Positions 15,988 through 24,310 of a DNA stretch of 64,000 nucleotides are shown one piece after another; position 1 is the stretch's first letter; every line of letters begins with the position of its first letter. The stretch is from Streptomyces sennicomposti (lineage in GTDB: Bacteria; Actinomycetota; Actinomycetes; Streptomycetales; Streptomycetaceae). The position numbers and the translations under genes were made by a program. The notes under the pieces are model-generated. The model worked only from the letters and a program-made list of their open reading frames with translations, ran no database searches and was not told where the DNA came from. The DNA lies in contig NZ_JAIOAB010000022.1 of NCBI RefSeq assembly GCF_019890635.1, positions 36,576 through 100,575 on the forward strand, read 5' to 3'.

Positions 15988-16905
15988 ATGGGCACGGTGT
16001 CGAAGGAACTGCTGGTGTTGCAGGTATGGCCGGGGAAGGTGCTGCGGGTGAGCACCGCCGACGGCGAGGTGAACACCCTTGTCGAGGACGCCGGCGCGGC
16101 ACCCGACGGCATCGTGGTCGACGCGGGCGTCGCCTACTGGACGACCATGGGGGCTCCGGTGGTCGACCCGGACGTCCCGGGCGAGGCCGGCCAGGATTTC
16201 TCACGCCGCAACGGCGGCATCCACGCCTTCGACCTCGGCGGCGGTTCGCCCCGTGATCTGCTCCCGGAAGGAGCGATCACCACGGGCAAGCAACTGACCT
16301 CCGACGGCGCGGGGACGCTTTACTGGGGTGACCGTGAGGGGCACCGGATCAGCCGGGTTCGCACCGACGGGAGCGGTCTGACCGATCTGGTGGCCACCCC
16401 GGACGCCGACGGCGTCCTCGGCGAGTGCGTCGGGGTGGCCGTGGATCGTGACCGCGGACACCTGTACTGGACGCAGAAGGGCCCGGCCAAGGGCGGCCGG
16501 GGGCGGATCTTCCGTGCGGGTCTGGAGATTCCGGCGGGGCAGAGCGCGGCCGACCGCTCTGACGTCGAACTGCTGTGGAGCGACCTCCCCGAGCCGATCG
16601 ATCTGCACCTGGACGGCGGGTGGCTGTACTGGACCGATCGTGGGGCGGCCCCCGACGGCAACACGCTCAACCGAGCGCCCCTGCCCGCCGAGGGCGCCCG
16701 CGGGCGGGCCCCCGAGATCCTCGCCGACGGCTTCGCCGAGGCCATCGGCCTCGCCGTCGACAGCGCGTCGGGCCTTGCCTTCGTCTCCGACCTCGGCGGC
16801 CACATCCGCGCCGTACCGCTGCCCGACGGCCCCGCCGCCTCCCGGGCGCCCTGGGACGTCGTCAGCCTCGGACGCCCACTGACCGGGCTGTGCCTGCTGA
16901 GCTAG
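15988..16905 (+). CDS. YWTD/SMP-30-like beta-propeller protein
   Basis: A 305-residue soluble protein without a signal peptide. Repeated YWTD-type strands (VAYWTTMG, TLYWGDREG, HLYWTQKG, WLYWTDRG) indicate a six-bladed propeller like the LDL-receptor YWTD or SMP-30/gluconolactonase group. ATG at 15988 follows AGGGGCAAGG. No catalytic motif is clear, so it could be a lactonase, an isomerase-like enzyme or a binding protein. It opens the plus-strand arm of region A and is followed by a hydroxyacyl-CoA dehydrogenase. Membership of the hydrazine cluster is suggested only by the shared upstream palindrome. Confidence 0.75.
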   Translation: MGTVSKELLVLQVWPGKVLRVSTADGEVNTLVEDAGAAPDGIVVDAGVAYWTTMGAPVVDPDVPGEAGQDFSRRNGGIHAFDLGGGSPRDLLPEGAITTGKQLTSDGAGTLYWGDREGHRISRVRTDGSGLTDLVATPDADGVLGECVGVAVDRDRGHLYWTQKGPAKGGRGRIFRAGLEIPAGQSAADRSDVELLWSDLPEPIDLHLDGGWLYWTDRGAAPDGNTLNRAPLPAEGARGRAPEILADGFAEAIGLAVDSASGLAFVSDLGGHIRAVPLPDGPAASRAPWDVVSLGRPLTGLCLLS

Positions 16906-17032
16906 GCGGACCGGGCCGGCCCGCGGTCCCGCAACTCATCCGTACGCGCCGCCAGGCGGACCGGCGGCAAGAGCGGTTTTCCGACAGGCGATCGCGGTTC
17001 CCGGCGGTCCCATGAGAGCAGCAGGAGCGACC

Positions 17033-17902
17033 ATGTCCTTCACACTTCCCACGGACATCGAGAACCGGCCGGTGGCCGTGATCGGCGCGGGCACCCTCGG
17101 GCGTCGGATCGCGCTGATGTTCGCCGACCGCGGCGGACTGGTGCGGATCTACGACAAGTCGGCGCAGGCCGGCGAAGCGGCCCGCAGCTTCGTGGAGGAG
17201 AGCCTCCCGGAGGTCGTCGCAGGGCTCGACGGCGGCCGACCGGGCCGGGTGGACATCACCGACGACCTGGCCGAAGCCCTCGCGGACACCTGGCTCGTGG
17301 TCGAGGCGGTGCCCGAGCGACTCGACCTGAAGAAGGAGATCTTCGGCGAACTCGACCGCACCGCCCCCGCCGACGCCATCCTGGCCAGCAACTCCTCGTC
17401 CTACGCCTCGGACGAGTTCATCGACCGGGTCGAGCACCCGGAGCGGGTACTGAACATCCACTTCTACCAGCCGCCCGCTCAGAACGCCGTCGACATCATG
17501 TCGGACGGACAGACCGATCCGCGGATCATGGAGCTGCTCAAGAAGGAGTTGCCCCGGTACGGGGTGTTCCCGTTCGAGGCTCACAAGAAATCGACGGGCT
17601 TCATCTTCAACCGCATCTGGGCGGCCATCAAGCGCGAAGCCCTGGCCGTCGTCGCCGAAGGGGTGTCCACGCCGCAGGACGTGGACGAGATGTGGAAGAT
17701 CAACATGGGTACTCCGGCCGGCCCCTTCCGGATGATGGACCAGGTGGGACTGGACGTCGTGCTGGACATCGAGAAGCACTACGCCGCCGAGAACCCCCAC
17801 CTCCCCACCGGCCCCCAAGACCTGCTGAAGAAGTACGTGGACGCGGGGCACCTGGGGGTCAAGTCCGGGCAGGGCTTCTACACCTACGACCGACAGGACT
17901 GA
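17033..17902 (+). CDS. 3-hydroxyacyl-CoA dehydrogenase family protein
   Basis: A 289-residue NAD-dependent dehydrogenase. The Rossmann motif GAGTLGRRIAL is at about residues 16-26, VVEAVPERLDLKKEIF and ASNSSS follow, and the C-terminal helical domain contains STGFIFNRIWAAIKREAL and GQGFYTYD. The usual HFFNP loop is HFYQPPAQN, so the substrate may not be an ordinary fatty acyl-CoA. ATG at 17033 has AGGAG five bases upstream and is preferred over the in-frame ATG at 17012. It is the last gene on the right side of region A and may adjust the oxidation state of a beta-hydroxy intermediate; housekeeping or lambda-crystallin-like roles are alternatives. Confidence 0.8.
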   Translation: MSFTLPTDIENRPVAVIGAGTLGRRIALMFADRGGLVRIYDKSAQAGEAARSFVEESLPEVVAGLDGGRPGRVDITDDLAEALADTWLVVEAVPERLDLKKEIFGELDRTAPADAILASNSSSYASDEFIDRVEHPERVLNIHFYQPPAQNAVDIMSDGQTDPRIMELLKKELPRYGVFPFEAHKKSTGFIFNRIWAAIKREALAVVAEGVSTPQDVDEMWKINMGTPAGPFRMMDQVGLDVVLDIEKHYAAENPHLPTGPQDLLKKYVDAGHLGVKSGQGFYTYDRQD

Positions 17903-17952
17903 CAGTGATGATTGCTGCGGCTTCGCTCGGCGGTCTGACCCCAGGCCTGACC

Positions 17953-17971
17953 TGCGGCCGGACCGGCCGCA
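17953..17971. terminator. Hairpin after the hydroxyacyl-CoA dehydrogenase gene
   Basis: Perfect 9-bp arms TGCGGCCGG/CCGGCCGCA around a single A, 50 bp after the stop codon. There is no U tract, as is common for high-GC actinobacterial terminators. Confidence 0.4.
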
Positions 17972-18386
17972 CGCCATCGCCGCTCTCGCCGTGACGTCCC
18001 TTCGAAGCCCTGCGCCCCGGTGCCTTCGAGCGCCGGCCGGCAGAGCGGCAAGGGCGGTGACGCACCCACCGGACGTCGGACGGTGACGTTCCCCGACGGC
18101 GGTCCGCGCCGCCGCCGACGGCAGCACCCGCGCGGCCGCCGTCAGGTTCCTTTCGGTACCGCGGCGGGGTCGCCGAAAGTGACCGGCTACAAGAGCCGAG
18201 CGCCAACCCCATGAAACCGTACGCCCGTTGAGCAGGCCCTTGCCAGTGCCGCCCGCCCGGGCCTGGACCGTCCTGCGCCCCTTCCTGCAACCCCGTCCTG
18301 CACCGTCCTGCCCCCCCCCTTCCCACGCCGCAAGACGACACGGTCGCCCGTCGACCGCGACTCACCCGTCGGCAAAAGTGAGAACA

Positions 18387-18404
18387 GAATCGTTGACAAT
18401 TCTG
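18387..18404. promoter_or_regulatory. Imperfect palindrome, candidate GntR operator
   Basis: AGAATCGTTGACAATTCT reads nearly the same on both strands and overlaps the -35 box of the gntR promoter. The core GTTGACAA matches half-sites of the perfect inverted repeat in front of the transporter gene at 22704-22721. Confidence 0.6.
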
Positions 18405-18423
18405 TTCGCCTAGATTTAGCGTC
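18394..18423 (+). promoter_or_regulatory. gntR operon promoter
   Basis: TTGACA (18394-18399), an 18-bp spacer and TAGCGT (18418-18423) fit a vegetative Streptomyces promoter. The palindrome covers the -35, as expected for autorepression. Confidence 0.6.
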
Positions 18424-18449
18424 GACAGGCACTCACTCAGGGAGGGCAG

Positions 18450-19103
18450 ATGCCGAAGGAAGCCCGTCCAGGCTCCGGAGAGCAGGCCAAGCAGTACGCG
18501 TTGGAGCGGCTCAGGAAGGCGATCCTGCGGGGCGAGATGGCGCCGGCCCAGCGGCTGGTGGAGAACGAGCTGGCCGAGAACTACGGCGTCACGCGTGCCA
18601 GCATGCGTGCCGCACTGCTCGATCTGACCTCCGAGGGGCTGGTCGAGCGGATCCGCAACCGCGGTTCGCGGGTGCGGGTGGTGACGGTCGAAGAGGCCGT
18701 GGAGATCACGGAGTGCCGGATGGTGCTCGAAGGGCTGTGTGCGGCCAAGGCGGCGACCGAGGCCACCGACGCGCAGCTCGACGAGCTGACCGCTCTGGGC
18801 AAGGCCATGTCCAAGGCGGTCGCCGACGGCGATCCGGTCACCTACTCCGAGCTCAACCATGACCTCCACGCCCTGATCCGGGACATCTCCGGCCAGCACA
18901 CGGCCGTCCGTCTCCTGGAGCGGCTCAACGCGCAACTGGTGCGCCACCGCTTCCAGTTGGCGCTGCGGCCGGGCCGTCCGCAGCAGTCCCTGAGTGAGCA
19001 CCTGGCCGTGATCGAAGCGATCGGGGCCAGGGATCCGCAAGCGGCCGAGACGGCCGTTCGCGCCCACCTCAGGAGCGTGATCGACGCCCTGCGCGCCGAC
19101 TGA
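18450..19103 (+). CDS. GntR-family regulator, FadR/FCD subgroup
   Basis: A 217-residue regulator. Residues about 10-75 are the winged helix (NELAENYGVTRASMRAALLDLTSEGLVERIRNRG). Residues 85-215 are an all-helical FCD ligand domain with the metal/ligand residues typical of the group (the Asp/His cluster around ELNHDLHALI and SLSEHLAVIEAI). It leads an operon of carboxylate-catabolism genes and probably senses an intermediate or substrate of that route. Related palindromes over its own promoter and over the promoter of the transporter gene support a local regulon. Confidence 0.9.
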   Translation: MPKEARPGSGEQAKQYALERLRKAILRGEMAPAQRLVENELAENYGVTRASMRAALLDLTSEGLVERIRNRGSRVRVVTVEEAVEITECRMVLEGLCAAKAATEATDAQLDELTALGKAMSKAVADGDPVTYSELNHDLHALIRDISGQHTAVRLLERLNAQLVRHRFQLALRPGRPQQSLSEHLAVIEAIGARDPQAAETAVRAHLRSVIDALRAD

Positions 19104-19151
19104 ACCGCGCTCCTGGGGCGGGTGCGGCACCTGTCACCAAGGAGATGCAGC

Positions 19152-19910
19152 ATGACTCACGGCAACGACGCGCCCGCCGTCGCCCCGCCCCGTTCGACCC
19201 TCGTCGTCACCGCGCACGCCGGTGACTTCGTGTGGCGGGCGGGCGGCGCCATCGCCCTGGCCGCCTCCCGTGGCGAGCAGGTCACGATCGCGTGCCTGAC
19301 CTTCGGCGAGCGCGGCGAGTCGGCGAAGGCGTGGCGGGAGGGGAAGAAACTCGACGAGATCAAGGCGATCCGCCGCGAGGAGGCCGAGCGCGCCGCCGCG
19401 ACGCTCGGCGCCGAGGTCCGCTTCTTCGACGCCGGCGACTACCCGCTGGTCGCCACCGCCGAGCTGACCGACCGGCTCGTCTCCGTCTACCGGGAGACGC
19501 AGCCGGACGTCGTGCTCACGCACCCGGTCGAGGACCCGTACAACGGCGACCACCCGGCCGCCCACCGCATGGCCCTGGAGGCCCGGGTCCTCGCCCAGGC
19601 CATCGGCTACCCCGGCGAGGGCGAGATCATCGGCGCCCCGCCCGTCTTCTACTTCGAGCCGCACCAGCCCGAGATGAGCGGCTTCAAACCCGAGGTGCTC
19701 CTCGACATCACCGAGGTCTGGGACACCAAGCGCAAGGCCATGGAGTGCCTGGGCGCACAGCAGCACCTGTGGGACTACTACACCGATCTCGCCGTACGCC
19801 GCGGAGTGCAGCTCAAGCGGAACGCCGGCCCCAATCTGGGCCTGGCCCACAAGACCATGGCCGAGGCGTACATGCGGCCCTACCCGCAGATCGCGAAGGA
19901 GCTCGCCTGA
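19152..19910 (+). CDS. PIG-L/LmbE-family hydrolase, GalB-like 4-oxalomesaconate hydratase
   Basis: A 252-residue LmbE-fold metalloenzyme. Metal-site segments are VVTAHAGDFVWRAGG near the N-terminus (the usual AHPDD is AHAGD) and HPVEDPYNGDHPAAHR in the middle. ATG at 19152 follows AAGGAG. GalB of Pseudomonas, which hydrates 4-oxalomesaconate in gallate degradation, belongs to this fold, and the next genes encode the partner aldolase and tautomerase types, which makes that function likely. Sugar or peptide deacetylation is the general alternative for the fold. Confidence 0.8.
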   Translation: MTHGNDAPAVAPPRSTLVVTAHAGDFVWRAGGAIALAASRGEQVTIACLTFGERGESAKAWREGKKLDEIKAIRREEAERAAATLGAEVRFFDAGDYPLVATAELTDRLVSVYRETQPDVVLTHPVEDPYNGDHPAAHRMALEARVLAQAIGYPGEGEIIGAPPVFYFEPHQPEMSGFKPEVLLDITEVWDTKRKAMECLGAQQHLWDYYTDLAVRRGVQLKRNAGPNLGLAHKTMAEAYMRPYPQIAKELA

Positions 19911-20605
19911 TGCCCGGCGTCATCGTCACCGACCCGCCCAAGGCCGAGGCGAAGGACGTCGCGGCGCTCGCCGGGTACGGCACCGCCACCGTCAGCGAGG
20001 CCATGGGCCGCACCGGCTTCCTCGGCAGCCACCTGCGCCCGATCCAGCAAGACGTCCGGGTCGCCGGCACCGCCGTCACGGCGTTGTGCTGGCCCGGCGA
20101 CAACCTCATGATCCACGCGGCGGTCGAGCAGTGCGGCGAGGGCGACGTCCTCGTCGTCACCACCACATCGCCGTGCACGGACGGCCTGTTCGGCGAGCTG
20201 TTCGCCACAGCGCTCGCCCGTCGCGGGGTGCGTGGCGTCGTCCTGGACACCGGCATACGTGACACCGCCGAGCTGCGCGCGATGGGCTTCCCGGCCTGGT
20301 CCGCCGCCGTCAGCCCGCAGGGCACGGTCAAGGCGACCGGCGGCAGCGTGAACGTGCCGATCGCGATCGGCGGCCAGGTGATCCGCCCCGGTGACGTGAT
20401 CGTCGCCGACGACGACGGCGTGGTGGTCGTCCCGCGCGAACGTGCCCGCGACACCGCCGAGGCGTCCGAGGCCCGCGAGCGGAAGGAGGCCGGGGCCCGC
20501 GCCGCCTTCCTGGAGGGCCAACTGGGCCTGGACCGCTACGGGTTGCGGGAGACGCTCACGAGGCTCGGGGTGACCTACCGGCCGTACGGGGAGGCCGGGT
20601 CGTGA
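19910..20605 (+). CDS. RraA-like aldolase, 4-carboxy-4-hydroxy-2-oxoadipate (CHA) aldolase type
   Basis: A 231-residue protein of the RraA/HMG aldolase fold. The Asp-Arg-Asp active-site motif is in VVLDTGIRDTAEL, and GDVIVADDDGVVVVP is the usual C-terminal signature. The ATG overlaps the hydratase stop by one base (TGATG). It should cleave CHA to pyruvate and oxaloacetate in the gallate or protocatechuate-4,5 pathways. RraA proteins that inhibit RNase E lack the acidic motif seen here and are shorter, so an enzyme is the better call. Confidence 0.85.
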   Translation: MPGVIVTDPPKAEAKDVAALAGYGTATVSEAMGRTGFLGSHLRPIQQDVRVAGTAVTALCWPGDNLMIHAAVEQCGEGDVLVVTTTSPCTDGLFGELFATALARRGVRGVVLDTGIRDTAELRAMGFPAWSAAVSPQGTVKATGGSVNVPIAIGGQVIRPGDVIVADDDGVVVVPRERARDTAEASEARERKEAGARAAFLEGQLGLDRYGLRETLTRLGVTYRPYGEAGS

Positions 20606-21684
20606 CCGGCCCCACCGAGGTCCGCTGCATGCTCATGCGCGGCGGCACCTCCAAGGGCGCCTACTTCCTGGCCGACGACCTGCCCACCGAACAGACCGTC
20701 CGCGACGAGCTGTTGCTGCGGATCATGGGCAGTCCGGACCCGCGCCAGATCGACGGCCTCGGCGGCGGCCACCCGCTCACGAGCAAGGTCGCCGTGGTGT
20801 CCCCGTCGGCCGGCCCCGAGGCCGACGTCGACTACCTGTTCCTCCAGGTCGCCGTGGACAAGGCGGAGGTGTCGGACCGCCAGAACTGCGGCAACCTGCT
20901 CGCCGGGATCGGCCCGTTCGCCGTCGAGCGCGGACTCGTACGAGCAGGGACCGACGAGACGTCCGTACGGATCCGCATGGTGAACTCCGGTGACTTCGCC
21001 ACGGCGACGTTCCCGACCCCTGACGGCCGCGCCGACTACGGCGGCGCCACGGAAATCTCCGGAGTTCCCGGGAGCGCCGCCGCCGTCGTCATCGAATTCC
21101 CGCCGCGCAAGGGGGAGTTGCTGCCGACGGGAAACGTGCGCGACACGGTCGCCGGCATCGAGGTCACCTGCGTCGACAACGGCATGCCGACCGTCCTGAT
21201 GCCGGCCGGGGCCCTCGCGGTCACCGGTCAGGAGGACCCGACGGACCTGGAGGGCAACCGGGAACTGACCGCCCGACTCCATGACATACGGCTGGCGGCC
21301 GGCCGTCTGATGGGACTCGGCGACGTCACCGGCACCACCGTCCCCAAGCTCACCCTGCTCTCCGCGCCGCGCCACGGCGGCGCCGTCACCACCCGCACCT
21401 TCATCCCGACCCGCGTCCACACCTCCATCGGCGTCCTCGGCGCCGCGAGCGTGGCGGCCGGGCTGCGGATCGAGGGAAGCGTCGCGCACGGCATCGCGGC
21501 CCTCCCCGCTGAGGGCGATCGGCTGCGCATCGAGCATCCCAGCGGGTTCACCGAGATCGAGAGCAGCGTCGAGCACGCCCCCGACGGCGGCCTGAGGGCC
21601 CGTCGCACCGCCGTCGTCCGCACCGCCCGCAAGATCTTCGACGGCACCGTCTTCCCCGTACCACCCACAGGAGGTCGCTCATGA
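20602..21684 (+). CDS. PrpF-family tautomerase, GalD-like 4-oxalomesaconate tautomerase
   Basis: A 360-residue PrpF-fold isomerase starting at a GTG that overlaps the aldolase stop (GTGA). Signatures are MLMRGGTSKGAYF at the N-terminus, the GGGHPLTSKVAVV loop and DRQNCGNLLAGIGPFAVE. In gallate catabolism GalD converts the enol/keto forms of 4-oxalomesaconate so that GalB can hydrate it. 2-Methylaconitate isomerase (PrpF itself) is the family alternative, but no methylcitrate genes are nearby. Confidence 0.85.
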   Translation: MTGPTEVRCMLMRGGTSKGAYFLADDLPTEQTVRDELLLRIMGSPDPRQIDGLGGGHPLTSKVAVVSPSAGPEADVDYLFLQVAVDKAEVSDRQNCGNLLAGIGPFAVERGLVRAGTDETSVRIRMVNSGDFATATFPTPDGRADYGGATEISGVPGSAAAVVIEFPPRKGELLPTGNVRDTVAGIEVTCVDNGMPTVLMPAGALAVTGQEDPTDLEGNRELTARLHDIRLAAGRLMGLGDVTGTTVPKLTLLSAPRHGGAVTTRTFIPTRVHTSIGVLGAASVAAGLRIEGSVAHGIAALPAEGDRLRIEHPSGFTEIESSVEHAPDGGLRARRTAVVRTARKIFDGTVFPVPPTGGRS

Positions 21685-22634
21685 CCCCGCCTCTCGGCGA
21701 CATCGCCCACATCGGCCACGTCCAGCTGTTCACCCCGGACCTGGACGCCTCCGTCGCCTTCTTCACCGACTTCCTGGGCCTGACCGTCAACGGGCAGGAC
21801 GGCGACACCGTCTACCTGCGCACCTTCGACGACTACGAGCACCACAGCCTCGTTCTCACCGCCCGCGACCAGCCCGGCCTCGGCCGCCTCGCCCTGCGCA
21901 CCTCCAGCGAGGAGGCGCTCCGGCGCCGGGTGAGGGCCGTCGAGGCGGCGGGCGGCGCCGGCCACTGGACGGAGGACGAGCCCGGGCTCGGCGCGCTCTA
22001 CGTCACCGCCGACCCCGACGGCCACGAACACGCCCTGTACTGGGACAGCGAGCACTACCGGGCCCCGGAGGCGCTCAAGCCCTCTCTCAAGAACCAGCCG
22101 CAGGCCAAACCCAACCGCGGCGTCGGCGTCCGCCGCCTGGACCACGTCAACTTCCTCGCCGCCGACGTCCTGTCCAACGCCGAGTGGCAGGAAAGGCTCC
22201 TCGGCGCCCGCCCCACCGAGCAGATCCGGCTCGACTCCGGGAAGATCGCGGCACGTTGGCTGACGTACACCGACAAGTCGTACGACGTCGTCTACACGTC
22301 CGACTGGACCGGCAGCGAGGGCCGGCTGCACCACATCGCCTTCGCCACCGACACCCGCGAGGACATCCTGCGCGCCGCCGACCTCGCCATCGACACCGGC
22401 GTCTTCATCGAGACGGGACCGCACAAGCACGCCATCCAGCAGACGTTCTTCCTCTACGTCTACGAACCCGGCGGCAACCGCGTCGAACTGTGCAACCCGC
22501 TCACCCGCCTCGTCCTCGCCCCCGACTGGCCGCTGATCACCTGGACGGAGGAGGAGCGCGGGAAGGGGCAGGCATGGGGCCTGCAGACCATCGAATCCTT
22601 CCACACGCACGGCACGCCGCTCGTGCAGCCCTGA
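21681..22634 (+). CDS. Two-domain VOC extradiol (catechol 2,3-dioxygenase-type) dioxygenase
   Basis: A 317-residue protein of two vicinal-oxygen-chelate modules, overlapping the tautomerase by 4 bp (ATGA). The metal triad of type I extradiol enzymes is visible: His155 (RRLDHVNFL), His218 (GRLHHIAFATD) and Glu269 (NRVELCNP). It should open an aromatic ring next to a vicinal diol with Fe(II) and O2. In known gallate operons this position is held by an unrelated type II (LigB-fold) dioxygenase, so this would be a substitution of fold, or else the pathway starts from a different catecholic acid. Confidence 0.85.
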   Translation: MTPPLGDIAHIGHVQLFTPDLDASVAFFTDFLGLTVNGQDGDTVYLRTFDDYEHHSLVLTARDQPGLGRLALRTSSEEALRRRVRAVEAAGGAGHWTEDEPGLGALYVTADPDGHEHALYWDSEHYRAPEALKPSLKNQPQAKPNRGVGVRRLDHVNFLAADVLSNAEWQERLLGARPTEQIRLDSGKIAARWLTYTDKSYDVVYTSDWTGSEGRLHHIAFATDTREDILRAADLAIDTGVFIETGPHKHAIQQTFFLYVYEPGGNRVELCNPLTRLVLAPDWPLITWTEEERGKGQAWGLQTIESFHTHGTPLVQP

Positions 22635-22703
22635 TCCGAACCGCCCTTTCCGGCCCCGGAGGACGGCGCTCCCGACTTCCGGGGCCCAATGGCCTCTCCG
22701 ATT

Positions 22704-22721
22704 GTCAACAAAAGTGTTGAC
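22704..22721. promoter_or_regulatory. Inverted repeat GTCAACA-N4-TGTTGAC, candidate GntR operator
   Basis: Perfect 7-bp arms. It overlaps the -35 box of the transporter promoter and shares the TTGTCAAC/GTTGAC half-site with the gntR operator at 18387-18404. Confidence 0.65.
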
Positions 22722-22745
22722 GTACCGGGATCGGCTTCTTAACGT
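22717..22745 (+). promoter_or_regulatory. Promoter of the MFS transporter gene
   Basis: TTGACG (22717-22722), a 17-bp spacer and TAACGT (22740-22745). It predicts a leader of about 150 nt before the start codon; no gene or known riboswitch was recognised in that leader. Confidence 0.55.
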
Positions 22746-22903
22746 CTACGCCACAGCGAGTCCGAGGCTCCCCGCGCGGAGCCCGTACCTCCCGGGCGCA
22801 TGCTCCGTCCGCCCTCCCCACCGGCCGCGCGAGCCGCACCGGCCCACTGCCCTTGCAGCCAGGGACCAAGGCCCTGCCCTGACGTCCCGCACGAGAGGAA
22901 ACA

Positions 22904-24220
22904 ATGATGTCCTCCTCCGCCACCTCCCCACTCGCCCGAGCGACCGGGACAGCGGCCCGCCGCAGCCGCACCGCTGTCATCGCCCTGTGCTGGGGACTCG
23001 TCCTCCTCGACGGCGTCGACACGTTCATCTACGGCTCCGTGCTGCCGAAGATGCTCGGCGGCCACAGCCTCGGTCTCACCCCCGACACCGCCGGCACGAT
23101 CGGCAGTTACGCCAACTTCGGCATGCTGCTCGGCACGATCCTGTCCGGCATGGCCTCGAACTGGATCGGCCGCCGCGTCACCGTCTTCGTCAGCGTCGTG
23201 ATCTTCACCCTCGCCACGCTGGGCACCGGCTGGTCCCAGTCCTCGGACCAGTTCGGCTTCTTCCGCTTCGTGTGCGGCTTCGGCCTCGGCGCACTGCTGC
23301 CGATCGCGATCTCGTACGGCATGGAGTTCACCTCGCGCGGGCGCCGCGCCCTCGCCACCGGCGTCATCATGACCGCCCACCAGACCGGCGGCGCCCTGGC
23401 CCCGCTGCTCGCTCTCTGGCTGGTCGACGACCACGGCTGGCGAACGGCCTTCATCGCCTCCGCGATACCCGCCCTGATCCTGCTCCCGGTCGCCGTCAAG
23501 CTGCTGCCCGAGTCGCCCACCAACCTGCTCACCCGCGGCCGCCGCGCCGACGCCGAGCTGCTCGCCGCCGACTACGGCACCGAACTGGCCGAGCCGAAGG
23601 CGACCGGCGGGGACAAGCTGGACGCGCTGAAGAACCTCTTCCGGCACGGCCAGTGGGCCACCACGCTCTGCTTCTGGCTGACCTCCTTCGCGGGTCTGCT
23701 CCTGGTCTACGGAGTCGGCCAGTGGCTGCCCAAGATCATGGTCGACCTCGGTCACGACACCGGCGACTCGCTGCTCTTCTCGACGTTCCTGAACGTCGGC
23801 GGCATCTGCGGCATGCTCATCGCCGGCCGCACCGCCGACCGCATCGGCCCGCGCAAGGTCGTCATCGCCTGGTTCGTCCTGACCGCCGTCTTCGTCTACC
23901 TCATGGGCGTCGAGATGTCGGTCGGCGCCCTGTACGCGGTGGTCTTCTGCGCCGGACTGCTGCTCTTCTCCGGCCAGACCATGGTCTACGCGACGGTCGG
24001 CACCCACCACAACGACGAGGACCGCCCCACCGCCCTCGGCTGGGTCTCCGGCATGGGCCGCTTCGGCGCCATCTTCGGCCCGTGGATCGGCGGCGCCCTC
24101 ATCGAGGCGGGCAACGCCGACATCGGCTTCACCATGTACGCCTGCGCCGCGCTGTTCGGCGCGCTCATGATGACCGCGGCCGCCCTCACCATCAAGAGCC
24201 GCACGGCCGCCAAGGTCTGA
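22904..24220 (+). CDS. MFS aromatic-acid:proton symporter (AAHS family)
   Basis: A 438-residue twelve-helix transporter. TM1 carries the AAHS signature LLDGVDTFIYGSVLP, the loop after TM2 has NWIGRRVTVF, and the TM4-5 region has GFGLGALLPIAISYGMEF. Two ATG codons lie in tandem (22904, 22907) behind AGAGGA. In gallate operons the GalT transporter belongs to the same family, so import of a hydroxylated benzoate by this protein would feed the enzymes upstream. It has its own promoter and GntR-type operator 160-200 bp upstream. Confidence 0.9.
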   Translation: MMSSSATSPLARATGTAARRSRTAVIALCWGLVLLDGVDTFIYGSVLPKMLGGHSLGLTPDTAGTIGSYANFGMLLGTILSGMASNWIGRRVTVFVSVVIFTLATLGTGWSQSSDQFGFFRFVCGFGLGALLPIAISYGMEFTSRGRRALATGVIMTAHQTGGALAPLLALWLVDDHGWRTAFIASAIPALILLPVAVKLLPESPTNLLTRGRRADAELLAADYGTELAEPKATGGDKLDALKNLFRHGQWATTLCFWLTSFAGLLLVYGVGQWLPKIMVDLGHDTGDSLLFSTFLNVGGICGMLIAGRTADRIGPRKVVIAWFVLTAVFVYLMGVEMSVGALYAVVFCAGLLLFSGQTMVYATVGTHHNDEDRPTALGWVSGMGRFGAIFGPWIGGALIEAGNADIGFTMYACAALFGALMMTAAALTIKSRTAAKV

Positions 24221-24310
24221 CCGCGGACAGCCGGAAGAGACCCTCCGGCGCCGGGGGCCCACGAGGAGTCGCGCACCAGGTGGTCGTGTCGGCCGGTCCT
24301 CCCGGCCCGG

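Larger units (their letters stand above)
17903..18449. other. 547-bp intergenic region between regions A and B
   Basis: No gene is supported. It contains a very stable hairpin (17953-17971), a 7-bp-arm inverted repeat CTTTCGG/CCGAAAG near 18160, and at its right end the GntR promoter and operator. It is a natural boundary between the hydrazine cluster and the catabolic operon. Confidence 0.6.

Noticed and set aside
18394..18417. TTGACA with TAGATT as a promoter
   Set aside because: The spacer would be only 12 bp; the overlapping TAGCGT at 18 bp is the better -10.
22739..24262. Glu/Gly-rich minus-strand frame opposite the MFS transporter
   Set aside because: It is the antisense of a well-conserved AAHS transporter and shows no family features.
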